From: Pseudoneurospora amorphoporcata
Lineage: Eukaryota > Ascomycota > Sordariomycetes > Sordariales > Sordariaceae
DNA length: 64,000 nucleotides
Assembly (NCBI GenBank): GCA_033297205.1
Contig: MU859081.1
Location: 186,001 to 250,000 of the forward strand
Reading direction: 5' to 3'
This document shows, piece by piece, positions 33,554-44,897 of this stretch (position 1 is its first letter; each line of letters starts with the position of its first letter). Below the pieces are notes generated by a model. It saw only the letters and a program-made list of their open reading frames with translations, had not been told where the DNA came from and did no database searches. Both the position numbers and the translations under genes were made by a program.

Positions 33554-33928
33554 CCGGATAATCCGACTGTGTTCGATTCCAGATGGGCTGTGTGGGGCTA
33601 TACAAACTCGGCTAGTGTACATCGAGATAGCCAAGACTTCCAAGCTTGGTATCAATGCGGCGCGCACTTTCGCGTCCGCCGTCACCACCAAAGTCATGAC
33701 CAAAAGTCATCATCATAATCTTGAAAGACGACAACGAGAGCTAAAAACCACATTTTTCGATGCGATGACCTGACATTCATACGTGGCAGCCTCTCACCGG
33801 CCCCTATACCCCGGGAACTAACCCTAACACCTAACCCTAACCTAATCTTGGGGTGTTGGGTGTGACTTACACCTTGCAGGTTGTCTCCACACAGGCCGTT
33901 TAGAATCGCACACGGTCGGATTATCAGG
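33554..33928. repeat. Decayed inverted repeat, 42-bp arms
   Basis: Arm 33554-33595/6 (CCGGATAATCCGACTGTGTT...) and the reverse complement of 33887-33928 (CCTGATAATCCGACCGTGTG...) match at 35 of 42 positions. About half of the differences are transitions. The spacer is about 290 bp and contains telomere-like sequence. A worn non-autonomous transposon with terminal inverted repeats is the simplest reading. Confidence 0.6.
33819..33845 (-). repeat. Interstitial telomere-like repeats (CCCTAA)
   Basis: TAACCCTAACACCTAACCCTAACCTAA contains two full AACCCTAA units and a partial third. TTAGGG is the fungal telomere repeat. The tract may be a scar of break healing or telomerase action, or a telobox-type promoter element. 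Confidence 0.75.
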
Positions 33929-34417
33929 GCCGGACAATGGGGACCTCAAGGGGTCGACCCCGAACCGGGAACATCCCACGGCACCCGACGGGTATGCGAC
34001 TCGGCTCCATCGCGCTGTTGCGTCGCGAACGCCGGCCACCTTTTTCCGGCATTTGATTCTCCAGCTCCCGTACCGGTTATTTATATGTGTCAGGCTGTAC
34101 CCGGGACAAGTAGCACTCGAGGCTTCCATCCTCTTCTTCGTTATCTACCTAGTGTAGTGCTGGGTGAGGGGAAATCGCCGAGACAAGTTCCCGTTCTTAG
34201 AGCAGTGTCGCGGGACCCATTCAACCAATTCCCCACAGCTGTAAACATCGGGCAGCGATCACGGACACATCCCGATTCTCAAACAAGCCGCTGACACAGC
34301 ACACCACAAATGAACTGTGCGTTTCCTTCTTTGAATATGGTTTTGGTCACTGCCAGCAGTGCTCGCCCTCCCACCCTTTGTACCAGACTTATATCACTCT
34401 ATCCTTCCACATACCCA

Positions 34418-35574
34418 TTACCGCCTAGAACTTCCGCCACCGATATCCTGTCCCAGGCGATAACTGGCAACCTTGTCCCACTCGATCTTCTGTCTCGTCA
34501 CTGGCAGCTGTCTTCTCAGGCCCTTGAAAGCGCCCTCGCTGAGGCTGGTGAAGCTCTTATTCAACTCCTCCTGGTACTTCTTCTCGTTCACCGAGATCTC
34601 CTTGGCAATACCGCTGCCGGTGCCCGACGACACGTTCGCATTGACTGTCTTGTTAGTCAACAGGCGCACGTTTCCGTCCTCGTAGTAGTGCACGTCGACC
34701 TTGATGGAGCCCTCGATGGAGCTGTTGGATGGGTCGTAGATGTATAGCGAGCGCCAACGTCCGTTCCTGTTTACCTCGTGTTAGCGCAAAAAGGCGGGTA
34801 ATGGGACAAGGTGACATCTCCGCTCCTAAAGCAACATACCAGAAGTTATTCGGGCTGTACTTGTTCGCGACAATGACGACCGCAACCTTGGTGTCGTTCT
34901 CTATCGGGTACGCGCCATAGGCGGCATTGGGGAAGTGCTCCTTGACGTAGGCAGAAAGCCCCTTAATCGTGGATTTCCTGCAAATGGCGTCAACCCTGCG
35001 CTTTCACTTCTCGCTATCGCGTGGGTTCTTGTTGGCCTTACACCAAGTCGGTCTGCTCTCCTTCTAGAACGTGGCTCTGAACATCGCTGGCTTTCTGTAG
35101 TCGCTTGGTGTTATTGACCTGTTCCCCTGTGTCTCAGTCTTTCCAATGGCTGCTTCGTGGGCGGGCTAACCTGAGTAATGTGGTCGTACGCGAAGCTCGA
35201 GGAGCTCTCGACGTCGTAGTAGCGGCCGTCTTCCAGGGAGCTGTGGGAGCTGATAATAACGGGCTGGCTACCACCGGGAAGCTTCACCGTCGCAAACTGC
35301 TCCTCGTTGTACTTCTGGAACGCCGGGGCGAGCTCGTTCAGCAAATTAGGGGTCGAGCTCGTGAGGGCCTTGATGTCTGGAAGCTCGAATCGTTAGAAAG
35401 TAGGATCGCGGAGCAAAGTCGGAGGGAGGTTTCGTGCCTGCAACAACATCGGCGAGCTGTACGTCAACATGTTAGCATCCACAGTTCGGCCCTTTGATGT
35501 CGGTGTAGGATGCGCACCTCGCCAGGGGGAGATCCCTCAACGAACGAGGACACAATCTCGTTGTGCGATGCCAT
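34418..35574 (-). CDS. F-actin capping protein alpha subunit (Cap1)
   Basis: Six exons on the minus strand: 35574-35518, 35456-35438, 35376-35171, 35094-35042, 34977-34840 and 34766-34418, giving 273 aa, the family length. The end is diagnostic: SFTSLSEGAFKGLRRQLPVT followed by RQKIEWDKV. Conserved blocks include YDHITQ, FWNGRWRSLYIYDP and VHYYEDGNVRLLT. With the beta subunit it caps barbed ends of actin filaments, at cortical patches and hyphal tips. Exon 2 is a 19-nt micro-exon (LADVVA) and the intron after it starts GC rather than GT (CAG/GCACGA). Without this reading the conserved join ELADVVADIKAL cannot be made. Exon 4 (53 nt) is also short. Introns 1 and 2 are both 61 nt. Confidence 0.9.
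35377..35437 (-). other. GC-AG intron in cap1
   Basis: The donor reads G|GCACGA and the acceptor CTTCCAG, with a CTAAC branch site about 15 nt upstream. The exon before it is the 19-nt micro-exon. GC-AG introns are about one percent of fungal introns. Confidence 0.7.
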
Positions 35575-36188
35575 GGTTTCGCGTTCGAATAGTAATTAAG
35601 AGAAAATACGCAAAATTAAACGGTTTGTTCGACTTGATTACTTGGTGTTGAATATATTCGTTGTAGATTAGTTGATGTAGCCGGTATCGATCAACGGTAC
35701 CAGTGATGATGGAGCTGCGCCTTGGGCATGTCCGCCGCCGTCAGTTGGACGGGAGCATGGACTGGCACCAAACCACTGCGGGGCCGCCTGAAGTGGGATG
35801 TGGGTATCTGACGAACACCGTGGTTGTGAGGCTGACAGCTGTCAAAAGGGGCTTCCCAGCTGGCGGGTTGTTACGATCTTGCATTCAGCTTGCTGCTCAC
35901 CTTTTGTGACCTCTGCAAAGAATTACTCAACCACAATATCAACGACTGAGCTGCAGATTCGTGAGCTCCGGAAATAGCAAAGCAATGGCGTGTACGGTAG
36001 AGTTGGGGCTGTTTGATGGCAGTTGGTTGAGTTGCCTTTGACAGGCATCGTGACAAGATCAAGTATTCAACGGTATTTACAAGACTGCATCCGCAACGCC
36101 AGAACCGACATCGTCTTTATAAGAAACGCCCCGCTATGAGTTCCCCATCTTCCCGTCTCTTCTTCCGTTCTTCCCTTCCTGCTCATTG
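35575..36188. other. Intergenic region, cap1 promoter / E1-beta 3' side
   Basis: About 610 bp between two minus-strand genes. It holds the cap1 leader and promoter and the E1-beta 3' UTR. No other feature seen. Confidence 0.6.
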
Positions 36189-37503
36189 TCAAAAGTTCAA
36201 TACCTTCTTGATGTTGGCATATATCCCTAATCGAATGTCAGCTTGTCGCTTTCACGAGACTCGCAAAGGGCTGGGTTTACTCACTCGCAACATCAGGAAT
36301 GTTCAGGGCCTCGAACATGAGAGGCGTGTGAATGCTCCATCCAGCAACCCGAGCCACAGGAGCTTCGAGTCTAACAAACGTTTCCGAGTCCTCTTGGATG
36401 GCAGCGGCCACCTCGGCACCAATGCCGGCATTGACCATGGATTCATGAACCACGATGCAGCGCCCGGTTTTCCTGACACTCTTAAACACGGTCTCCTTGT
36501 CCCATGGATAGACGGTTCGGAGGTCGATTAGTTCCACCGAGACACCAAAGTCCTTTTCGGCCTTCTGCAGTGCATCCATGCACTTGTATAGGGGTTGGCC
36601 ATACGAGATAATCGTCAGGTCCTTTCCTTCCTTCAGCACTTCGGCCTTGGATAATGGTAGCGTATAAGATCCCGTGGGAACCTGCTCAACAGCAGCACGG
36701 TAGAGGATCTTGGGTTCCATGAAGATACATGGGTCATTGCTGCGAATGGCAGACAACAGCAAACCCTTGGCCTGGAGGGGCGATCTGGGCATGATCACTC
36801 GCAATCCTGGGATATGTGTGAACAAGCTCTCGGGCGATTGTGTATGGTAAAGACCACCATGGCCAACACCTCCACAGGGCATGCGCACCGTCAAACCCCC
36901 GGCACTCCGTCCGCAAGAACCATCCCTATATCTGAACTTGGCGGCCTCGTTCACCAGCTGGTCGAAAGCTGGGTATACGTAGTCGGCAAACTGGATTTCG
37001 GCAACAGGGCGCATTCCCTCGGCAGCAACGCCAATGGCAAAGCCCATGATACCCTGCTCGCACAAGGGAGTGTTGAAGACGCGGTCGGAGCCATATGTCT
37101 CGGCAAGCTTTCCCGTGCAGCGGAAGACACCACCAAAGGCGACGTCTTCACCGAAGATTAAGACCGACTCGTCTTGGGCGAGAGCGAGGGTTAGGGCATC
37201 ATTGACAGCATGGAACATGTTCATGCGCTTTGTTGGGCCATTGCGAGTTTCGGGAGACAGCTCAGGGTTGTTGAGCGCCACTTGGGATGTTTGCGCAAGC
37301 AATGGAGTTGTCGAATAGTCAGTAGGAAGATTGAGCTTCGCATGAGGAGGATGTGTCGTTGAGTAAGCTCGCAGCGATTGGGGAGACGGCGCCAGAGCAG
37401 CAGCAAGGGGGACAGATCGAAGACCGGTGGAAGGACGTTGAACTAAGCCCTTGGAAAGGGAACGAAGGCATTGCGCCTTTGGTCGGATAGTTGAGCCTCT
37501 CAT
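36189..37503 (-). CDS. Branched-chain 2-oxoacid dehydrogenase E1 beta subunit
   Basis: Exons 37503-36285 and 36226-36189 give 418 aa. The first 60 residues are Arg/Ser/Leu-rich without acidic residues, as in mitochondrial presequences. The transketolase-like pyrimidine-binding domain follows (MNMFHAVNDALTLALAQD, FGEDVAFGGVFRCT, LCEQGIMGFAIG), then the C-terminal domain (VELIDLRTVYPWD, VVHESMVNAGIG). The small last exon restores the conserved end IYANIKKVLNF after DVAR, typical of the BCKDH rather than the pyruvate enzyme. With E1-alpha it decarboxylates the keto acids of Leu, Ile and Val in the mitochondrial matrix. The upstream TTG-initiated extension is rejected in favour of the ATG at 37503. 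Confidence 0.92.
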
Positions 37504-38661
37504 TGTGAACAGCAACAAACAGGATGAAAGATGGGCTTGAGAACAGAAGATGAGACGACAATCAAGTCAACAAACATGACAACATTTGGAAGAGAAGAGG
37601 AGGAGACCGCAGAATTCTCCTATCGACGGGACACAATCCCCAAAGGACCGGCATTGTATCAAAAAACGGGATGACGGTCGGTCGGCTTGCAACGGCTTTG
37701 TTGGAGTCGTGTGTCTTGGGAGATCGCTCTTGTCAACAAATGAAGTGCAGCGCGGGGCCCCATGCCTTCCTTTTTTTTAGCGGTGCTGCCCGCTGGAGCA
37801 CAGGAGGAAAGACCGTGACAGGATCCATCTCGGCATCCATCTTCCCCGCCTTTTGGAGTCTTTAAACTTTAGCGGTCCGTGCGTTGACAAGGTTAGTGGA
37901 TGCTCCTGCCCCTAGAAGTATACGCCCTGCCCCCGCGGGAATGGGACTGGAAGCGCCACAATTGCCATCATCAGTAAACAAACAGTGCACGAGGAACCAG
38001 TTCATCCCAAGTGAGAAAGATGGGAGGAAAGCTACGGATCGGTTGACATGATGCGGCCTTTCTGACGTTCAAATAGAAATATCGCTATGCCTGGGTTATC
38101 TCATGACTACTTCCAAGCTTCTTGGCTTTCGTATTTCAGGCTCCCCGTCGGCGCTTGAAGCCTGATTTGTGACTACCGTAGAGGTATATTCCATTGTGAA
38201 CCAGAGGTTGGCGACTTAGACTAAACAGTGGTTAAAGCCATGGAACTTATCGTCCAGGGCAGCGCTTTCCATTCAGCACCTGAGCCAAGTCAGACCAAGC
38301 TGGAAACCAAGGCTGGGCGCAAATGCGACGTGTAAAGTGGAAACGCCTCAGAAAGAACAAGTGCTGGTGTAGAAGGAGCCTGAACTGAAGCCCTGTGGCC
38401 AGAACACCTCAGCTCGGGACACAGCTGCCGGCGCAGCGAGTTGGCAAGGAACAGGTCAGAAAATAGCGTGGCAGGGGTCGTCGTCACCACTCCACTCAGC
38501 AACCAGCGGCTCCAATCCGGGGACTACCTTAGACCTAACAATTTCACCTCCTGAATCCCGGATCTGGGTTGCCTCTTCTTTTTCTTCCATACCATGACTT
38601 TTTCACTATTCTCAGCATACAGCAGCAGTAGGTGTAGGGAGGCGGGTGTCGCACAACAATA
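37504..38661. other. Divergent promoter region, E1-beta / GH5 glucanase
   Basis: About 1.16 kb. No gene supported. The 100 bp before 38662 are CT/CA-rich leader-like sequence. Confidence 0.6.
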
Positions 38662-41463
38662 ATGCCACCCCGAAGGGATTCCTCCCCGGAACGGGACTAC
38701 AGGCCCAGGAGACAGTCGGCGCAGAGACGCAGCCGCAACTCTTCAGCGGTCAGGGATAGTGATGATGACCGCGCTGGTCGCGATCCAAGGCGCAGGAGCA
38801 GGAGACCCGACCCTGGCACCAGCGTACCACCAATCACCAGAGGAGGAGGAGAAACCAGAGGAGAATCGTCAAGCCGCAGTTCAGCAACACTTTCAGCAGC
38901 AGCTCTGGCCCAGCTCAACAAGCAGAATGCAAAACGGAAAGCCAGTCCAAAGAAAGAGGTCAAAAAGGCTCTGGAGCGGGGCCTCGATGCCCAGAGCGAG
39001 AGGGATGTAGCATGGGAGCGGGAGCAGGAAAAGGAAAGGGAGCGCATGCGCGAGGCCCGCAGACAATCGAGGATGCAGCGCGAGAAGGAGCGGGAGCGGG
39101 AGCAACAGGAAAAGGAGCGTGAAAGAGAGAGGGAACGAGTGCGAGAAAGGGATCGCGAAAGAGAGCGGGAACGGGGTCGCGAGAGGGAAAGAGAAAGAGC
39201 AAGGGCCAAACCACCAAGGGCGGCTGCGGTGGAAAGCGAGGACGAGTACCGATACCCTACTTCGAGGAGGCCGAGGGGTTCCAGAGATACCTCAAGGGAC
39301 GGCAGACCACCATCATCTAAGCCGATAATGGTGCCGCCCGATAGCGACGATGAGTACCAGTACCTTACGGCGAGGAAGAGGGACGAAAGGGCTAGGAAAA
39401 GGGCATCGACAATGGAGAGCGACGACGAGTACCAACGCCTTACCCCGCATAAGAGGACAGACAGCGACGATAAGGGCTACCGGGTGGTGGATGCCAGACC
39501 TGACAAACCTAAAAGTTATGAGCGGTTACGTCCAGATAACAGAAGAAGAGAGGATACAAGCCGGCTCAGGGTTGCAAGCGGCCCTCTGCTCGAACAAGGG
39601 ATAAGGGCACGGAACGTCAGCGGCGGCATGCTAGAAACAGGCGGCTTCATGGCGAGATTCCAAAATCTCCGTGGCGGACATGGTGGGCCAAGTATGTCCT
39701 CCAGCAGTGGTTATGATACCGTGGATAAAATGTCGGATGAGATAGGGTCCTCCCCACCCAAGAGGAAACGGAAGAAGTTATGGATTGCGGTCGGTATCGG
39801 TGTGGTTATCATCATCATTATCATCATCATCGCCGTGACCGTCAGCCAAAAGAAGTCCGACAACGAGGGTGACAAGGGCAGTGACGACACCCCTTCCCAG
39901 GGCTTAGGCGACATCTCACCCGACGACATCCCCGCCGACGCCCCAACCTGGCTAAACCCCTTCAAATGGGCTGACACGACCGACTTCAACCTCACCTACA
40001 CCGCCCAGACGGTCGGCGACCTGCCCGTCATGGGCCTCTTCTCAAAATGGGACGACTCCAAAGCCGCCAACGACCGCGTCCCAGCCCTCAACAAGGCGTG
40101 GGGTGACTACTCCAAGCGGCCGGCCCGCGGCGTCAACGTGGGCGGCTGGCTCAGTCTTGAGCCCTTCATCACCCCTTCCCTCTTCGCCTACGACTTGCGG
40201 CTGGGTATCGTCGACGAATACACGCTCTGCACGCACCTCGGCTCCCGGTGCGAGTCCGTATTCGAGAAACACTACGCCACCTTCGTAACGGAACAAACCT
40301 TCAAAGAAATTGCCGACGCCGGCCTCGACCACGTCCGCATCCCATTCTCCTACTGGGCCGTCCAAACCTACGACGGCGACCCGTACGTCTTCCGCACCTC
40401 GTGGCGCTACCTCCTGCGCGCCATCGAGTGGTGTCGCAAGTACGGTCTGCGCGTCAACCTGGACCTTCACGGCCTTCCCGGCTCCCAAAACGGCTGGAAC
40501 CACTCCGGCCGGCAAGGGTACATCGGCTGGCTGAACGGCACAGACGGCGACCTGAACGCCAAACGCTCTCTCGAAATCCACGACCGCCTTTCCAAGTTCT
40601 TCGCCCAGGACCGGTACAAGAACATCATCTCCCACTACGGCCTGGCCAACGAGCCGAAAATGACGTACCTCTCCGTCGACGCCGTGCTGCAATGGATCGA
40701 AGACGCCTACGCGATGGTGCGCAACAACGGCATCAAGGACGCCATCGTTGTGTTTGGCGACGGTTTCCGCGGGCTGGATAACTGGCAGGGGGAACTGCAG
40801 GACCTGGGCGACGGCGCGGCGCTGGACGTGCACCAGTACGTCATCTTCAACACCAACCAGATCATCTACAAGCACTACGACAAGGTCAAGTTTGCGTGCG
40901 AAGGGTGGACAGACCAGACGGAGCTGTCGATGGATCGGAGCCGCGGGTACGGTCCGACGCTGGTGGCCGAGTGGTCCCAGGCTGATACGGATTGCGCGAA
41001 GCACTTGACGAATGTCGGGTGGGGGAACCGGTGGACGGGAACGCTGGTCACGGGGAGTGAGGGGGGGGATGTTCTAACGCCGAGGTGTCCGTATAAGGAT
41101 CGCAGGTGCGACTGTATTGCTGCGAACGCGCCGCCGGATCAGTGGAGTGATGATTACAAGATCTTCTTGAAGATGTTTGCCGAGGCGCAGATGTATAGCT
41201 TTGAGAAAGGGTGGGGGTGGTTTTATTGGGTTTGGGATACGGAAGATGCGTAAGTTCCTTTTCTTCTTTCCTTTCGTCTGATCTGCCAAGATTACACTAT
41301 TTCATCATTTTTCGCGACTCGTACTGACAAGGATAATAGGTATCAATGGAGCTACAAAAAGGGCTTGGATGCTGGTGTCCTGCCCAAAAAGGCGTACGAG
41401 AGGGAATTCAACTGCGACATATCTAAGATCCCGTCGTTTGAGAATCTCTCGGAAGCTTATTAA
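38662..41463 (+). CDS. Membrane-anchored GH5 exo-beta-1,3-glucanase
   Basis: Exons 38662-41249 and 41340-41463 give 903 aa. A cytosolic N-terminal part of about 370 residues is very charged. It includes a long Arg-Glu repeat region at about 110-190 and three copies of a DDEYxxLT/P motif. A transmembrane segment at about 374-396 contains eight consecutive Ile, so the protein is type II. The extracellular part is a GH5 (exg) domain with GVNVGGWLSLEPFITPSLF, acid/base Glu about 664 in LANEPKM and nucleophile Glu about 770 in VAEWSQAD. It should trim beta-1,3-glucan at the cell surface, like Aspergillus exgD-type enzymes. The conserved C-terminal end lies in exon 2 (YQWSYKKGLDAG). It converges with the DUF7820 gene. 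Confidence 0.9.
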
Positions 41464-41989
41464 TAGTATTAAAGAAAGCTGGTATGAGGCGTGATTCCTG
41501 GTTGAGCGTTACATAATGCTATATAGGCTATATGATGGGTGTGGTTTTTGCTTGATGTCAATCTAGAAAGCATGGGGTACGGCGTTTTTATGGTCGATAT
41601 TACACTTGTCGTTTTCAATGGCATACACATATCACAATGTCTCTTGCAAGAAATAGTCGACCAAAATAACTTGACCTGCTGGGAAAGAGAAAGCGGAACA
41701 TGTAATCAGGGAGGGATCCTCCTTTTATAGAGTTCATTTCAGGCGATACATATCTTCTCAAAGAGACATGCCCATGCCATGAATGTGCCATCTGATACAT
41801 ACAATCTACAAGTGTCATCCGCTCATTTTTATGCGGCTTAAGTAGAAAGGATCAGTTTCACCTCAGCCCAACCTTGATATATCCAAAACTAACGCCTAGC
41901 AATGGAAAACCCCACAACATGCGAACCGCTATGCAAACCCCTTAAATCCCCTGATAATACGACCGCGCTAATAGTTCCAGCACGTATGT
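41464..41989. other. Convergent intergenic region, GH5 / DUF7820 genes
   Basis: About 525 bp of AT-rich sequence for two facing 3' UTRs. Nothing else seen. Confidence 0.6.
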
Positions 41990-44897
41990 TCATGTAACGA
42001 ACCACTCACAGTTGCACTGACTTCCAAACGGAACAACGCCGCCACCTGCGTTTGATACTCCTCCGTCCCCCTCACCCCTCCGCAAAACCTCTTTGCTCCA
42101 TATCGGGCTGTCATCCTCTTCATCCAGTTCAAGATCCCAGTCGGTAAACCTCTTGCCCAAACGACGTGATGAGCGTGGGGAGCCCGTCTCTGTAGCCTCC
42201 GGGGGATAGATGGTGACGACAACCATATTTCCCTTTTCATCGCGAACGGGTTGGGCAGCTTGTCCGTTGGAGGGTATTTCAAACTGCGTGCATTCCGGAA
42301 CGGGCGCATCGAGATATCGACGTTCCTCGAGTTTGATGACTCGAGGATAGCCTGGGGGTAGAGGAGCGAAGCCGTCGCCACGGAGACCGGTGCCCATCGG
42401 GCCTGGCGGGAACGAAGGTGCAGGCCCGGAGGTTGATGATGGTGTTACGGCCGCGGAGGACTCTTTGTCGTGTTTCTCGGCCTCAAATCGACGCTGTCTG
42501 TAAGGATGATCAGACATATCCCCATCCGGAGGTCGTACTTCCCATGGCTTTGTGGTGTAGTGGTTGTTTCTATCCGGTGACGAACTTGGCAATGAAGACA
42601 TGCTTGTTGCTGGTGAGAATTTGTGCTCGGTTTCTGTTTTTGTGACTACTACTGTCATTGTCGTGGAGTCGGTTGGTGCCGATATGGAAGAGGTGGCCGA
42701 CGGCTGCGGGAGGCCTTGAGTATTGACGGACCAACTCGAGTTTTGTTGAGCATAAATATAGAGCTCAAACGTCGTCTGGGGCCAGTTGCAAACCCAAGGC
42801 TTATCTCCTGGTTGCGCCCCATAAACCTTGCGCCTGTCATAATCCTTGCTGTCAAATCCGCGACGCATCTTCGCCGTACCTTCCGTGGCGGTAACGTTGA
42901 GTGAATTCTGGGAAAGAATCACAGTCTTGTTGTAAGGAAAAGACTGAAACCAAGCAGGGCCCCGATTGGCTTCAGACGAATCGCTGACCAGCACTAATGC
43001 CCCGGGATTCACAAGCAACGCTGGCTGCTCGCCGTATGAGTAGACGTTGTTGGACATGGTGAAAGACTGGTTACAGTTGATCGTAAAGGTGTAACCGTTG
43101 GGGGCGGAATTTTCAACCGACAAGTGCATGCCGGAGGGAACAAAACGGCAGTCCCAAGTTTTCGACTGTGTAGGATCCTTGAAGCAGTTACTAGAGGATT
43201 TGCTGAGCATCATGGGTATACTCCACGTTCCTGTTGGAAGCGCAGCAAGATCTGTTGGAGTTGGTATGGGTATCACGTTGCTGGGAAGTGTTGACCCCGT
43301 TGTGGGCTTTCTGGTTTTTCAGCGCGATAATTAACATGGTGCCGGAATATCAGGGGCATAGCTTATTCACTTACGGATAAATATCCTTTGGTGGTGGTTT
43401 TCCATGTTTGCTCAGCAAAACTCCGGCAACCGTGCCGGCAACAATCCCCACGATCACAAGAAGGCATAAGGAGAGGACCAAAGCCCAGTTAGGAACCACA
43501 CCAAAACACCACTGCTTTCTCATCCAACGCTTGAAAGCTGTCTCGTTTTCTGAGGTCACCGCTTTTTCCTTATTGATTTGGTCGTTACTGTAGGTCGTAT
43601 TAAAGCTTCGCGTTGACGCACGGGGGCGAGGACCTCGCAAGTCGTCCAGCGAGTCAAACTCGGGATTCCTGGTTGCAAGGCCCAAACCTCCAGCGCCAGT
43701 AAGATCCTCTGCCTGCGTCGCTTGCGCTTCCAGCCCTACCTGCTCCGTATGCTCTGTCTGTCCTGCTGCTGTCGCCTGTGTTGTCGGCGATACCTGCGTG
43801 ATGGCTGGTGTCTGGGTTGACAGAAGTGGTGCCGGTGTTGACTGGGCTGTCGGTGTTGTCCGACCCTCCGGCTCTTCAACAACGGGATCAGGACCCAATG
43901 CAGGGGTAGACTCTGGCGCAGAAACAAGGGCTGGACAAGAAACAACAGTGGAAGAGGTAGTGGGCTGACCGATACTGGGGGTGGTGCCAGCAACAGGCGC
44001 TGGGGTAGGGCCGACGGAGCTCGAGCTGCTTCCTCCTAGGCCTGTATCATCTCGTTCGGTGTAGGGCGGTAGCGGTTCGTGATGGCCGTATGGGTTATAG
44101 TAATCGACTACCGGGACTTCGCCTTGTTGAGTTACGATTCGTCCATATTGGGAGGTGTCATGCACATCTTGAGGATAGATATGATAAGGAGAAGGATCAG
44201 GTGGTCCATGATAGGGATAACCGCTTGATAAAGGATCAGAAGAGAGACCCGGCGGTGGTCCGAAGGGCAAGTTGCGAGTATAGTGCTCGTAAACGTGAGA
44301 GGGACCTAATGGCTGTGTTGGGCCAGGAACAGTGGCGGAATGGGCGGCATCTAAGCCCATATCCTGGGAGGACTGGTTTCGGCTCGTTGCCCCATCGTGT
44401 CTCAAGGCAAGTGGATCTGCTGCTGAGCTTGCTGGTTTTGTTGGGCTTGGCGGACGAAGACGGGCCTGTGGCTGTTCCGGAGACAATGCCATGGGCTCGG
44501 AAAGAGGAGCTGTCGCTGGGACATCAACGTTGGTGCCATATGGACTTCCTTGAGCTGGCCGCAATTCTGCCTGCGAACAGGGCTGTACTGGCAATATCGG
44601 TGAAGATGTTGGTAGCGGCATCGGTGGCCAGCCGTCATTTGTTCCCCTCGCCCTAACCTGACCTCCTTGGCCCAAGCCCTCGTCTCTCAATTGCTGCCCC
44701 AGTGCCACCACCGCTGGGCTGGGATCATGGAATGGACTGCGTCGCCTGTCATGGTCTTCCACCGGAGCCAGAGCTGAGTCTTGGGCGTCGGGAAGCTCGT
44801 CCATTCGTTCAGCCCGTAGAGTCAGCGAATGCCTCATTGACGTCCTCCGTGGTCGCCTCCGCTCCGGCGAATCGAGTTTCCTGTCTCCGGGCTCCAT
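41990..44897 (-). CDS. DUF7820-type single-pass membrane protein
   Basis: Exons 44897-43375 and 43310-41990 give 947 aa. The first 470 residues are disordered, Pro/Gln/Ser/Thr-rich. A membrane helix lies at about 472-495 (LVLSLCLLVIVGIVAGTVAG). After it comes a conserved-looking extracellular domain with LPTGTWSIPM, Cys pairs (NCFKDPTQSKTWDCRF, NCNQSF, WVCNWPQT) and N-glycosylation sites. Then a second disordered tail follows and an end with CNCEW. This arrangement fits the fungal DUF7820 family of unknown function. The cysteine-rich ectodomain suggests a wall or surface role, but that is inference. The intron (43311-43374) has a GTAAGT donor and the frame closes at TGA. Confidence 0.82.

Larger units (their letters stand above)
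33114..34417. other. Intergenic region with inverted repeat and telomere-like repeat
   Basis: No gene supported. Holds the decayed inverted repeat (33554-33928) and the CCCTAA repeats (33819-33845), listed separately. Its right end is the cap1 3' UTR. Confidence 0.55.

Noticed and set aside
40042..41004. 320-codon antisense frame over the GH5 domain
   Set aside because: Composition shadow of a catalytic domain with intact active-site motifs on the + strand.
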